39,323 bases of DNA from JBHEMK01 sp046262635 (GCA_046262635.1 JBHEMK010000183.1:1-39323), one strand, 5' to 3'; shown: positions 22,140 through 29,923, numbered from the stretch's first letter. The notes: generated by a model not told the origin, from the sequence alone. A program made the numbers and translations.

Positions 22140-22504
22140 TCCAGCAGGAATCCCGCCTCCGCGTCGCCGACAACACGGGCGCCCGGGAGATCCTTTGCAT
22201 CCGCGTCATGGGCGGGTCGAAGCGCCGCTACGCTCGCGTCGGCGACATCATCGTCGGCACGGTGAAGACGGCGACCCCCCAGGGAACGGTGAAAAAGGGC
22301 GACGTCGTTCGTGCCGTCGTCGTGCGGACGAAGAAGCCGTTCGGCCGCGAAGATGGAACGACGATCGCGTTTGACGAGAACGCGGCGGTGATCATCGACG
22401 CCGGCCGAAACCCGCGCGGCACCCGCATCTTCGGTCCGGTCGCGCGCGAGCTCCGCGAGCGTAACTTCATGAAGATCGTCAGCCTCGCCCCGGAGGTGCT
22501 CTAG
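22136..22504 (+). CDS. rplN: 50S ribosomal protein L14
   Basis: 122 residues at the subunit interface. The start is GTG 22136 overlapping the S17 stop (GTGA). MIQQESRLRVADNTGARE, VGDIIVGTVKTATPQG, FDENAAVIID and RGTRIFGPVARELRE are all conserved. No extension, in contrast to its upstream neighbour. Confidence 0.97.
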   Translation: MIQQESRLRVADNTGAREILCIRVMGGSKRRYARVGDIIVGTVKTATPQGTVKKGDVVRAVVVRTKKPFGREDGTTIAFDENAAVIIDAGRNPRGTRIFGPVARELRERNFMKIVSLAPEVL

Positions 22505-22876
22505 ATGTCCCAGACGATGAAGATCAAGAAAGGCGACACCGTTCAGATTCTCAGCGGCAAGGACCGGGGCAAGCAGGGCCGCGTGATCGACTCGCGTCCG
22601 AGGGACAACAAGGTCGTCGTCGAGAATCTCAACCTCGTCAAGCGACACACCAAGCCGCGCCCGATCCAGAACGCGAGCCGGATGGGCGGCGCGCAGATCA
22701 CGCCCGGTGGGATCGTCGAGAAGCCTGCGCCGCTGCCGGTCGCGAACGTGATGGTTGTCTGCCCGGTCTGCAACCGCCCCACCCGCATCGGCACCAGCGT
22801 CAAGGAAGTCAAGGGCCAGACGGTGCGCATCCGCGTCTGCAAACGGGCCGACTGCGGGCAGGAGATTGATCGGTGA
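22505..22876 (+). CDS. rplX: 50S ribosomal protein L24, zinc-ribbon form
   Basis: 123 residues, an assembly initiator of the 50S subunit. The KOW motif is at the start (KKGDTVQILSGKDRGKQG). The middle has NLVKRHTKPRP and GGIVEKPAPLP. The C-terminal part has CPVC and a later C(x4)C pair in VCKRADCG, a probable zinc site. ATG 22505 follows the rplN stop with no gap. Confidence 0.96.
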   Translation: MSQTMKIKKGDTVQILSGKDRGKQGRVIDSRPRDNKVVVENLNLVKRHTKPRPIQNASRMGGAQITPGGIVEKPAPLPVANVMVVCPVCNRPTRIGTSVKEVKGQTVRIRVCKRADCGQEIDR

Positions 22877-23454
22877 TGGCAACCGACACCTACAGTCCGC
22901 GGCTGAAGGATCTCTACGAGGAGGAGATCCGCCCGCAGCTCCAGGACGACCTGGGCGTCTCCTCGCCGATGCAGGTTCCGCGGATCACGAAAATCACGCT
23001 CAATATGGGGGTTGGCGAGGCGAAGACCGACTCCAAGCAGCTCGATCAGGCGATCGAGGAGCTGACGACGATCGCCGGGCAGCGCGCGCAGGTGCGCCGA
23101 GCGCGCAAGTCGATAGCCCAGTTCAAGCTGCGCGAGGGCATGCCGATCGGCGCCAAGGTGACTCTGCGCGGAGCCCGCATGTACGAGTTCCTCGACCGGC
23201 TGATCTCGATCGCGCTGCCCCGGATCCGTGACTTCCGTGGGCTCAACCCCGGCTCCTTCGACGGCCGCGGGAATTACTCCATGGGCGTCCGCGAGCAGAT
23301 CATCTTTCCCGAGATCAACTACGACGACATCCAGCAGGTTCGCGGCCTGGACGTGACGATCACGACCACGGCGGAGACGAACGCGGAGGCCCACGCCCTC
23401 CTGACGGCGTTCGGCTTCCCGTTCGCCGGCGAAGACGGTAGGAGGGAGCAGTAA
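22876..23454 (+). CDS. rplE: 50S ribosomal protein L5
   Basis: 192 residues, binding 5S rRNA and the P-site tRNA. Conserved: VPRITKITLNMGVGEA, RRARKSIAQFKLREGMPIG, GARMYEFLDRLI and FDGRGNYSMGVREQIIFPEI. Either ATG 22876 (TGATG overlap with rplX) or GTG 22873 (one codon more) could start it. I prefer the ATG. Confidence 0.96.
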   Translation: MATDTYSPRLKDLYEEEIRPQLQDDLGVSSPMQVPRITKITLNMGVGEAKTDSKQLDQAIEELTTIAGQRAQVRRARKSIAQFKLREGMPIGAKVTLRGARMYEFLDRLISIALPRIRDFRGLNPGSFDGRGNYSMGVREQIIFPEINYDDIQQVRGLDVTITTTAETNAEAHALLTAFGFPFAGEDGRREQ

Positions 23455-23640
23455 GTGGCGAAGAAGTCTCTAGTCGTCAAGCAGGCCCGACCCCAGAAGT
23501 TCAAGACCCGGAACTACACGCGATGCAACCGCTGCGGCCGTCCCCGTGCCGTCTTCCGCAAATTCGGTGTCTGCCGAATCTGTCTGCGGGAGCTCGCGCA
23601 CCAGGGCGTGATCCCCGGCATGACCAAGAGCTCCTGGTAG
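23455..23640 (+). CDS. rpsN: 30S ribosomal protein S14, zinc type
   Basis: 61 residues, the short zinc-binding (type Z) form. CNRCGRPR and CRICLRELAHQG give the CxxC...CxxC site, and it ends GVIPGMTKSSW. The start is GTG 23455 directly after the L5 stop with AGGAGGGAG 8 nt upstream. Many actinobacteria also keep a zinc-free S14 elsewhere for zinc shortage; that is not in this window. Confidence 0.97.
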   Translation: MAKKSLVVKQARPQKFKTRNYTRCNRCGRPRAVFRKFGVCRICLRELAHQGVIPGMTKSSW

Positions 23641-23651
23641 GTGATGCGCCG

Positions 23652-24047
23652 ATGATGACCGACCCGATCGCAGACATGCTCGCTCGGATCCGCAACGCCA
23701 ACAAGGCAATGCACGAGTCGACGAGCATGCCGACCTCCAAGATCAAGCAGGAGATCGCTCGCATCCTCAAGGAGGAGGGGTATATCAAGGGCTACCGCGT
23801 CGAGTCCGGCGAAGCCTTCGATACCCTGGTGGTCGACCTGAAGTTCGGCCGGAACCGCCAACGGGTGCTCTCGGACCTCAAGCGCGTCTCTAAGCCGGGC
23901 CGCAGGGTCTACGCGCGGAAGGACCGCCTGCCGCGCGTGCTCGGCGGAATGGGAGTTGCGATTCTCTCCACGTCCGCTGGTGTCGTGTCCGCCCGGACCG
24001 CGCAGGAGCGCGGAATCGGCGGCGAAGTGATCTGTTTCGTCTGGTAG
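23652..24047 (+). CDS. rpsH: 30S ribosomal protein S8
   Basis: 131 residues, a primary binder of 16S rRNA and in E. coli the repressor of the spc operon. MTDPIADMLARIRNAN at the start and STSAGVVSARTAQERGIGGEV at the end are diagnostic. Two ATGs stand side by side at 23652 and 23655; GGTAGGTG suits the first better by spacing. The frame is open upstream across rpsN but not as S8. Confidence 0.96.
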   Translation: MMTDPIADMLARIRNANKAMHESTSMPTSKIKQEIARILKEEGYIKGYRVESGEAFDTLVVDLKFGRNRQRVLSDLKRVSKPGRRVYARKDRLPRVLGGMGVAILSTSAGVVSARTAQERGIGGEVICFVW

Positions 24048-24051
24048 TTGC

Positions 24052-24585
24052 ATGAGCCGAATTGGAAAGAGACCAATCGAAGTTCCGAGCGGCGTGTCCG
24101 TTTCGATCTCCCCCGGGCGGGTGATGGTCAACGGGCCCCTCGGCGAGCTCACGCAGGTGATTCCGCTGCGGATGCAGGTCGAGCACTCGGAGGACACGAT
24201 CAACGTGACGCGGCCGACCGAGCGCGGCGAGGATCGCGCGCTGCACGGCCTCACTCGGACGCTGATCGCCAACATGGTCGAGGGCGTCACCAAGGGCTTC
24301 GAGAAGCGCCTGGAAATCCAGGGCGTCGGCTACCGGGCCATCCTCAAGGGCAGCGACCTCGAGCTGAACGTCGGTTACTCGCATTCGGTCCTGATCAAGC
24401 CGCGTCAGGGGATCACGTTCGAGGTGCCGACGCCGACTCAGGTTCTCGTCAAGGGCACCGACAAGCAGATAGTCGGCCAGACGGCAGCCGAAATCCGCCA
24501 GGTCCGCAAGCCGGAACCGTACAAGGGCAAGGGCATCCGCTACGAGGGCGAGTTCGTGCGCCGCAAGGTGGGGAAGAGGGCCTGA
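24052..24585 (+). CDS. rplF: 50S ribosomal protein L6
   Basis: 177 residues in two similar domains near the factor-binding site. MSRIGKRPIEVPSGV, LEIQGVGYRA and the C-terminal KPEPYKGKGIRYEGEFVRRK are family signatures. The start is ATG 24052, 4 nt after rpsH. The stop overlaps the rplR ATG. Confidence 0.97.
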   Translation: MSRIGKRPIEVPSGVSVSISPGRVMVNGPLGELTQVIPLRMQVEHSEDTINVTRPTERGEDRALHGLTRTLIANMVEGVTKGFEKRLEIQGVGYRAILKGSDLELNVGYSHSVLIKPRQGITFEVPTPTQVLVKGTDKQIVGQTAAEIRQVRKPEPYKGKGIRYEGEFVRRKVGKRA

Positions 24586-24938
24586 TGGCCGTCGTCACGG
24601 CGCGCCAGGCGCGCGAGCGTCGCCACCGCCGGGTTCGCGGCAAGGTGCAGGGCTCCGCCGACCGGCCGCGCCTTGCCGTCTTCCGGTCGAACCGCGGGAT
24701 CGACGCGCAGCTGGTCGACGACACCGTCGGCAAGACGCTCGCCGCCGCTTCCTGGCTCCACCTGAAGTCGTTCAAGGGTTCGAAGACCGAGCAGGCCGCC
24801 GAAGTCGGCAAGCTGCTTGCCCAGAACGCCAAGAAGGCGGGCGTCGAGCAGGTCGTCTTCGACCGCGGTGGCTACCTCTACCACGGACGTGTGAAGGCGC
24901 TGGCCGACGGCGCCCGCGAGGGAGGACTCGATTTCTGA
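24585..24938 (+). CDS. rplR: 50S ribosomal protein L18
   Basis: 117 residues, a 5S rRNA binder with L5. RHRRVRGKVQGSADRPRLAV, FRSNRGIDAQLVDD and VVFDRGGYLYHGRVKALADG are typical. The start is ATG 24585 (TGATG overlap with rplF). The frame is open upstream inside rplF without L18 similarity. The stop overlaps the rpsE ATG. Confidence 0.96.
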   Translation: MAVVTARQARERRHRRVRGKVQGSADRPRLAVFRSNRGIDAQLVDDTVGKTLAAASWLHLKSFKGSKTEQAAEVGKLLAQNAKKAGVEQVVFDRGGYLYHGRVKALADGAREGGLDF

Positions 24939-25738
24939 TGGCAGTTGAAGTGCACGAGACCCGCGAATTGAAGGAACGCGTGGTCGAGATCAACCGCGTC
25001 GCGAAGGTGGTGAAGGGCGGCAGGCGGTTCTCGTTCACCGCGCTGGTCGTCGTCGGCGACGAGGTCGATCGCGTCGGAGTGGGGTACGGCAAGGCCCGCG
25101 AGGTTCCGCTGGCGATCACGAAGGCTGTGGACGATGCGAAGAAGAACCTCTTTACCGTCCCCAAGCATGGGACGACGATTACGCACGAGATCATCGGAGC
25201 GCACGACGCCGCCCGTGTGATGCTGCGCCCGGCCAGCGAGGGAACCGGCGTGATCGCCGGCGGCGGCGTGCGCGCCGTGCTCGAGCTCGCCGGGATCCGC
25301 GATATCCTCGCCAAGAGTCTCGGTACGACCAATCCGATCAACATGGCGAAAGCAACCGTCGACGGGCTGAAGAACCTCCGTCGGCCCGAGGACGTCGCGA
25401 AGGCGCGCGGTCTCTCGATCAGCCAGGTGCTGCCCGTCGGCCTGAAGGCCCAGGCGGTGCTCGACGCCTCCGCCAGGGAAGCCGCCGCCCAGGAGGCGCC
25501 CGCCCTCCAGGTGGTCTCTCAGCCCGTCGCGGTCTCCGAGCCGGTCGTCGACGAGCAAATCGCAGAGGAACCCGTCGCCGAGGAATCCGTGCCCGCCGAG
25601 GCCGCCGCGGAGCCCGCTCCGCTCGAGGAGGCGGCCGTCGCCCCGGCTGCGGCCGTGGAGCCTGTACCCGCGGAATCCACACTCGAAGAACCTGCTTCCA
25701 AGGGAAAGAAGCGGCGCGGCCTGAGGAAGAGAAGCTGA
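24938..25738 (+). CDS. rpsE: 30S ribosomal protein S5 with Ala/Glu/Pro-rich C-terminal tail
   Basis: 266 residues, against about 165-200 in most bacteria. S5 helps keep decoding accurate and unwinds mRNA together with S3 and S4. The fold is intact: ERVVEINRVAKVVKGGRRFS, VGVGYGKAREVPLAI, EGTGVIAGGGVRAVLELAGI and INMAKATVDGLKNL, ending near residue 165 (GLSISQVL). The last 90 or so residues are rich in Ala, Glu, Val and Pro (DEQIAEEPVAEESVPAEAAA), much like the S17 extension, and close with the basic GKKRRGLRKRS. ATG 24938 overlaps the rplR stop. Confidence 0.95.
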   Translation: MAVEVHETRELKERVVEINRVAKVVKGGRRFSFTALVVVGDEVDRVGVGYGKAREVPLAITKAVDDAKKNLFTVPKHGTTITHEIIGAHDAARVMLRPASEGTGVIAGGGVRAVLELAGIRDILAKSLGTTNPINMAKATVDGLKNLRRPEDVAKARGLSISQVLPVGLKAQAVLDASAREAAAQEAPALQVVSQPVAVSEPVVDEQIAEEPVAEESVPAEAAAEPAPLEEAAVAPAAAVEPVPAESTLEEPASKGKKRRGLRKRS

Positions 25739-25920
25739 TGGCCCGGGTTCGCATCACGCAGGTCCGGAGCCAGATCGGCCAGAGTGAGCGGCACCGCGGC
25801 ACCTTGCGAGCACTCGGCCTCGGCAAGATCGGTCGCAGCCGCGCTCACGACGAAAGCCCCGTCTTGGCAGGCATGCTGCGAAAGGTGCGCCATCTCGTGA
25901 AGGTGGAGGAGGAGTCCTAG
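25738..25920 (+). CDS. rpmD: 50S ribosomal protein L30
   Basis: 60 residues. VRITQVRSQIGQSERHRGTL and LRALGLGKIGRSRAHDES fit the short bacterial L30. ATG 25738 overlaps the rpsE stop, and its own stop overlaps the rplO GTG. Confidence 0.95.
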   Translation: MARVRITQVRSQIGQSERHRGTLRALGLGKIGRSRAHDESPVLAGMLRKVRHLVKVEEES

Positions 25921-26540
25921 TGGCCGACCGGCAGCTTGATCTCTCGAACCTGAAACCCGCGCAGGCCCAGAAAGACCGGAAGCGCGTGGGCCGAGGTCAG
26001 GGCTCCGGCAAGGGTCGCTACAGCGGCCGCGGAATCAAGGGCCAGAAGTCGCGCTCGGGCTCGCACAAGATGCGCGCCGGCTTCGAGGGGGGCCAGATGC
26101 CGATTTACATGCGACTCGGCAAGCAGCGCGGGTCGACGTCCAAGGACGCGATGCCGATCGTGCCGTTCATGACCTCGACGGTCCCGGTGAACCTCCGCGA
26201 CCTCGACTGCTTCGACGCCGGCGCCGAGGTGACGCCGGAGAGCCTCGTGGAGAAGGGTTTGATCAAGAACACAAAGCTGGACGTGAAGCTGCTCGGCATG
26301 GGCGATCTGACAAAGAAGCTGACCGTGAGGGTTCACGCGGTCTCGGCGACGGCCCGGGGGAAGGTCGAGGCGGCCGGCGGCACGATCGAGCTCCTGCGCG
26401 AGCCTAAGGTGAGGAAGACGAAGCAGCGCCAGGCGAAGGCCGCCGAGAACGAGACGCCGGAGGGCGCTGCGACGCCGGCAGCCGAGCAGGCACCCGCGAC
26501 GGCCGCCTCCTCCGCAGAGCCGCCGGATCCGGAGGCATAG
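25920..26540 (+). CDS. rplO: 50S ribosomal protein L15 with C-terminal tail
   Basis: 206 residues; the usual length is about 146-150. The core has KRVGRGQGSGKGRYSGRGIK, QKSRSGSHKMRAGFEGGQMP, YMRLGKQRG and, near 150, GGTIELLREP. The last 40 or so residues (NETPEGAATPAAEQAPATAA) are a disordered Ala/Pro/Glu tail like those of S5 and S17 but shorter. The start is GTG 25920, inside the stop of rpmD (TAGTG). Confidence 0.95.
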   Translation: MADRQLDLSNLKPAQAQKDRKRVGRGQGSGKGRYSGRGIKGQKSRSGSHKMRAGFEGGQMPIYMRLGKQRGSTSKDAMPIVPFMTSTVPVNLRDLDCFDAGAEVTPESLVEKGLIKNTKLDVKLLGMGDLTKKLTVRVHAVSATARGKVEAAGGTIELLREPKVRKTKQRQAKAAENETPEGAATPAAEQAPATAASSAEPPDPEA

Positions 26541-27797
26541 GTGTTCTCCTGGCTCACGAACGCGTGGCGCGTCCCCGAGCTGCGGCGCCGCGTGCTGTTC
26601 ACCGCGATGATCCTCGCCGCGTACCGGCTCGGTTCCTTCATTCCGGCGCCCGGCATCGACCAGGCCCAGATCCAGAACATCTTCAACAGCCAGGGCGGCT
26701 CGATCCTGACCCTGCTGAACCTCTTCTCCGGCTCGGCGCTCTCGCGGTTCTCGCTGTTCGCGCTCGGGATCATGCCGTACGTGACCGCCTCGATCATTCT
26801 GCAACTCCTGACCGTGGTGATCCCGAAGCTCGAGCAGCTGCAGAAGGAAGGCGAGGCCGGCTACGCCAAGATCAACCAGTACACGCGCTACCTGACCGTC
26901 GCGCTCGCCGCGGCGCAGTCGATCGGCTACGCGTTCCTGTTCAAGCGCGAGGGCGCGCTCCAGAACGTCAACTCTGGGCGGCTCGTGATCATCGTCCTGA
27001 CGTTGACCGCCGGGACGACCCTGTTGATGTGGCTCGGCGAGCTGATCACGAAGCGCGGCGTCGGCAACGGCATCTCGCTGCTGATCTTCGCGTCGATTCT
27101 CTCCTCGGCACCGGCCGGGATTCAGGCCTGGATCAACGGCGGCACGATGGAACGCTTGTTCTTCCCGATCGTCGCGATCGGGATCGTCGTCGCGGTCGTC
27201 TTCATCCAGGAGGGCCAGCGGCGGATTCCCATCCAGTATGCGAAGCGCCAGATCGGGCGCCGCCAGACGACCGGCGGCTCGACCTACATGCCGCTTCGCG
27301 TGAACATGGCCGGTGTGATCCCGGTGATCTTCGCCGCCGCCGTGATGGCCTTTCCGCCCACGGTCGCCCAGTTCTTTCCGAGCACTCAGACCTTCGTCAA
27401 TTCCCACTTCCAGCCCGGGAACTGGCCGTACCTGACGATCGAAGGCGTCCTGATCATCGTCTTCACGTACTTCTACACCGCCGTCCAGTTCAACCCCGTC
27501 GACCAGGCCGACAACCTGCGGAAGTACGGCGGCTACATCCCGGGCATCCGGCCCGGGCCGCCGACGGCGGCCTACCTCGACCGGGTCCTGACCAGGCTGA
27601 CGCTGCCGGGCTCGCTCTACTTGGCTGCGATCGCAGTCCTGCCGAGCATCTTCATCCGCTACGGCTCGTTCTCGCAGGCGACGTCCCGCGCTCTCGGAGG
27701 TACGTCGGTTCTGATCGTCGTCGGGGTCGCGCTCGACACCATGCGCCAGATGGAGTCGCAGATGATGATGCGCAACTACGAAGGATTCTTGAAGTAG
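26541..27797 (+). CDS. secY: preprotein translocase channel SecY
   Basis: 418 residues, ten membrane helices. It forms the protein export channel with SecE and SecG, fed by ribosomes or SecA. Typical segments: LGSFIPAPGIDQ after helix 1, the plug-side LNLFSGSALSRFSLFALGIM, PYVTASIILQLL, ITKRGVGNGISLLIFASI, YAKRQIGRRQTTGGSTYMPL and NPVDQADNLRKYGGYIPGIR. The start is GTG 26541, directly after the rplO stop. The stop lies 2 nt before the likely adk start. Confidence 0.97.
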   Translation: MFSWLTNAWRVPELRRRVLFTAMILAAYRLGSFIPAPGIDQAQIQNIFNSQGGSILTLLNLFSGSALSRFSLFALGIMPYVTASIILQLLTVVIPKLEQLQKEGEAGYAKINQYTRYLTVALAAAQSIGYAFLFKREGALQNVNSGRLVIIVLTLTAGTTLLMWLGELITKRGVGNGISLLIFASILSSAPAGIQAWINGGTMERLFFPIVAIGIVVAVVFIQEGQRRIPIQYAKRQIGRRQTTGGSTYMPLRVNMAGVIPVIFAAAVMAFPPTVAQFFPSTQTFVNSHFQPGNWPYLTIEGVLIIVFTYFYTAVQFNPVDQADNLRKYGGYIPGIRPGPPTAAYLDRVLTRLTLPGSLYLAAIAVLPSIFIRYGSFSQATSRALGGTSVLIVVGVALDTMRQMESQMMMRNYEGFLK

Positions 27798-27799
27798 CC

Positions 27800-28381
27800 C
27801 TCAACGTCCTCTTACTGGGACCGCAGGGGGCGGGCAAGGGGACGCAGGCGAAGAAGATCGCCGCAACCTACGGCATCCCGCACGTCGCAACCGGCGACAT
27901 GCTGCGCGTGGCGGCCTCGGCCGGAACCACGCTCGGGCGCAGGGTGGGCCCGATCCTCGACTCGGGCGAGCTTGTGCCCGACGGACTGATGATCCAGCTG
28001 ATCCGCGAGCGTCTCTGCGCCGAGGACACCGGCGAGGGGTTCGTCCTGGACGGCTTCCCGCGTACGCCCCCGCAGGCCGAGGCGCTCGACGCCATTCTCG
28101 GCGAAACCGGCGCCAACTTCAGCGTCGTGATCGCGCTGCACGTCAACGACGAGGTCGCCGTGCAGCGGCTGCTGCGGCGTTCGGGGGTCGAGGGACGTCC
28201 CGACGACACTCCGGAAGCGATCCAGCGCCGGCTCGCGAACTACCACGAGCAGACCGAGCCCCTGATCGAGTATTACCGCACCCGCGGAAAACTCGCCCCG
28301 GTCGACGGGGACTGCCCCGAGGGGGAGGTCTTCGCACAGATCCAGGCGGCGCTCGAGAACGCCCAGGAGCGGGTCGGATGA
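27800..28381 (+). CDS. adk: adenylate kinase, short-lid form, unusual start
   Basis: About 193 residues. It balances ATP, ADP and AMP. P-loop GPQGAGKGT, AMP-site ATGDMLR and DGFPRTPPQAEALD are clear. RRSGVEGRPDDTPE replaces the long zinc-binding lid, so this is the short form seen in many actinobacteria. The start is odd. By homology the protein begins at position 27800, where the codon is CTC (expected MNVLLLGP, seen LNVLLLGP). No ATG, GTG or TTG occurs in this frame for at least 30 codons upstream, and the next one downstream would remove the P-loop. ATT 27785 and CTG 27815 are other possibilities. Coupling to the secY stop at 27795-27797 is likely. Confidence 0.9.
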   Translation, partial: LNVLLLGPQGAGKGTQAKKIAATYGIPHVATGDMLRVAASAGTTLGRRVGPILDSGELVPDGLMIQLIRERLCAEDTGEGFVLDGFPRTPPQAEALDAILGETGANFSVVIALHVNDEVAVQRLLRRSGVEGRPDDTPEAIQRRLANYHEQTEPLIEYYRTRGKLAPVDGDCPEGEVFAQIQAALENAQERVG

Positions 28382-29142
28382 TCATCCGCAAGTCCCCGCA
28401 GGAGATTGACCAGATGGCCCGCGCCGGCGAGGTTGTGGCCGACTGCCTCGAGCTGCTGCGGGAGCACATTCGCCCCGGCGTGACGACCGCCGAGCTGGAC
28501 GCGCTCGCAGAGGAGTTCATCCGCTCGCGCGGCGGCAACCCGACCTTCAAGGGCTACCGAGGCTACCCGGCCTCGATCTGCGCTTCACCGAACGCGATGG
28601 TCGTGCACGGCATCCCGGGACCGTTCGAGCTCGGCGACGGCGACATCCTCTCGGTGGATGTCGGCGTGACGCTCGACGGCTTCGTCGGCGACTCCGCCTG
28701 GACCTTCCCGGTCGGCGAGATCTCGCCCGAGGCGGAGCGGCTTCTCGAGGTCTGCCTCACGGCCCTTGCGGCCGGGATCGAGCAGGCACGAGTCGGCAGT
28801 CGACTCTCTGACATCTCCCACGCCATTCAAATCGTCGTCGAGGCGGGCGGATTCTCGGTCATCCGCGCCCTCGTCGGACATGGCGTCGGCCGCTCGATGC
28901 ATGAGGATCCGCAGATTCCGAACTACGGTCTCGCAGGCCGTGGACCGCAGCTGCAGGAGGGGATGACCCTGGCGATCGAGCCGATGATCACCGCCGGCGG
29001 CCCAGACGTCTTCTTGCACGACGACGACTGGTCGATCTCCGCGTCGGACAGATCGCTTTCGGCCCACTTCGAGCATACCGTCGCGGTCACAACCGAGGGG
29101 CCGAGGGTCCTCACGAAGGCCAAAGCGTCTTTGCTACGCTAG
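28378..29142 (+). CDS. map: methionine aminopeptidase, type I
   Basis: 254 residues. It removes the initiator methionine from new proteins. The five metal ligands are all present: Asp94, Asp105, His168, Glu201 and Glu232, spaced as in the E. coli enzyme (97, 108, 171, 204, 235). His77 in VVHGIP and His175 in SMHEDP are also conserved. No N-terminal zinc-finger extension is seen. The start is ATG 28378, overlapping the adk stop (ATGA). Confidence 0.97.
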   Translation: MIIRKSPQEIDQMARAGEVVADCLELLREHIRPGVTTAELDALAEEFIRSRGGNPTFKGYRGYPASICASPNAMVVHGIPGPFELGDGDILSVDVGVTLDGFVGDSAWTFPVGEISPEAERLLEVCLTALAAGIEQARVGSRLSDISHAIQIVVEAGGFSVIRALVGHGVGRSMHEDPQIPNYGLAGRGPQLQEGMTLAIEPMITAGGPDVFLHDDDWSISASDRSLSAHFEHTVAVTTEGPRVLTKAKASLLR

Positions 29143-29148
29143 ATCCGT

Positions 29149-29163
29149 GCCGCAAGCGGCTTT
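29149..29163 (+). terminator. small hairpin with TTT after map
   Basis: GCCG (29149-29152) and CGGC (29157-29160) flank CAAG and are followed by TTT. The stem is short, so it may only weaken read-through into the infA region. Confidence 0.25.
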
Positions 29164-29195
29164 GCCGTGCGCGTGCATCCGTCTGAAGAAAGGTC

Positions 29196-29420
29196 ATGGC
29201 AGCAGGCAAGGAAGAAACGATCGAAGTCGAAGAGAGGTTGTCGAGGCGCTCCCGAGCACACTGTTCGAGGGTTGCATTGACGGACGGGAAGAACGTCCCG
29301 CCGACGTCGGCGGAAAGATGCGCAGGCGCTCCATCCGCATCCCTCGCCGGCGACATGGTCGAGCTGGTCCGACCAGCCGGCATGACTAGCTGAAGCCAGA
29401 TCACCGACCGCCACCGCGAA
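29196..29420 (+). pseudogene. infA: initiation factor IF-1, broken by frameshifts
   Basis: This is the usual infA position between map and rpmJ. The start is sound: ATG 29196 with AAGAAAGG upstream, then MAAGKEETIEVE. After that IF-1 similarity jumps between two frames: EVVEALPSTLF in the second, VALTDGKNV in the first, ADVGGKMRRRSIRI in the second, LAGDMVELV in the first. The jumps fit a missing base near 29231-29236, an extra base at 29267-29270, a missing base at 29298-29299 and an extra base at 29342. The 3' part no longer matches PYDLTRGRI, and a TGA at 29391 precedes a remnant ITDRHR. The uninterrupted first frame codes for 65 residues that would not fold as IF-1. It is either a true pseudogene (with IF-1 made elsewhere) or a local sequence error; the clean neighbours argue against general errors. 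Confidence 0.8.
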
Positions 29421-29433
29421 CCAAGGAACCAGC

Positions 29434-29547
29434 ATGAAGGTACGTCCGTCCGTCAAGCCGATGTGTGAGCGCTGTCGCGTGATCAAGCGCCACGGCACCA
29501 CCATGGTCATCTGCGTCAACCCCCGCCACAAGCAGAGGCAGGGATAG
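29434..29547 (+). CDS. rpmJ: 50S ribosomal protein L36
   Basis: 37 residues. MKVRPSVKPMCERCRVIKR and ICVNPRHKQRQG give the zinc-binding set Cys11, Cys14, Cys27 and His32, so this is the zinc form. ATG 29434 follows AAGGAACC. The rpsM GTG comes 1 nt after the stop. Confidence 0.96.
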   Translation: MKVRPSVKPMCERCRVIKRHGTTMVICVNPRHKQRQG

Positions 29548-29548
29548 C

Positions 29549-29923
29549 GTGGCGCGGATCGCGGGAGTCAACCTCCCAAACCAGAAGCGCCTGGAGATCG
29601 GCTTGACCTACATCTTCGGCATCGGCCAGCCCACGGCACGCAAGGTGGCCGCCGAGCTCGGCCTGAACACCGACACGAAGGTGAAGGACCTGACCGACGA
29701 AGAGGTGACCAAACTTCGCAACTACATCGACACGAATCTTCAGGTCGAGGGTGATCTGCGCCGCGAGCGCACCAATGCGATCAAGCGGTTGTCGGAGATC
29801 GGCGCCTATCGCGGGCTCCGTCACCGTCGCGGGCTCCCGACGCACGGGCAGCGCACGAAGACGAACGCACGTACGCGCAAGGGGCCGAAGAAGACCGTCG
29901 GACGCGGGAAGAAGGCGAAGTAG
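29549..29923 (+). CDS. rpsM: 30S ribosomal protein S13
   Basis: 124 residues in the 30S head, contacting the P-site tRNA and L5. MARIAGVNLPNQKRLEIGLT, YIFGIGQPTARKV, IGAYRGLRHRRGLPTHGQRT and a basic C-terminus are typical. The start is GTG 29549. rpsK begins directly after the stop. Confidence 0.97.
   Translation: MARIAGVNLPNQKRLEIGLTYIFGIGQPTARKVAAELGLNTDTKVKDLTDEEVTKLRNYIDTNLQVEGDLRRERTNAIKRLSEIGAYRGLRHRRGLPTHGQRTKTNARTRKGPKKTVGRGKKAK

Noticed and set aside
29196..29393. Programmed frameshifting in infA
   Set aside because: Four switches in opposite directions without slippery heptamers or pseudoknots, plus a lost C-terminal block, do not fit any known programmed event.
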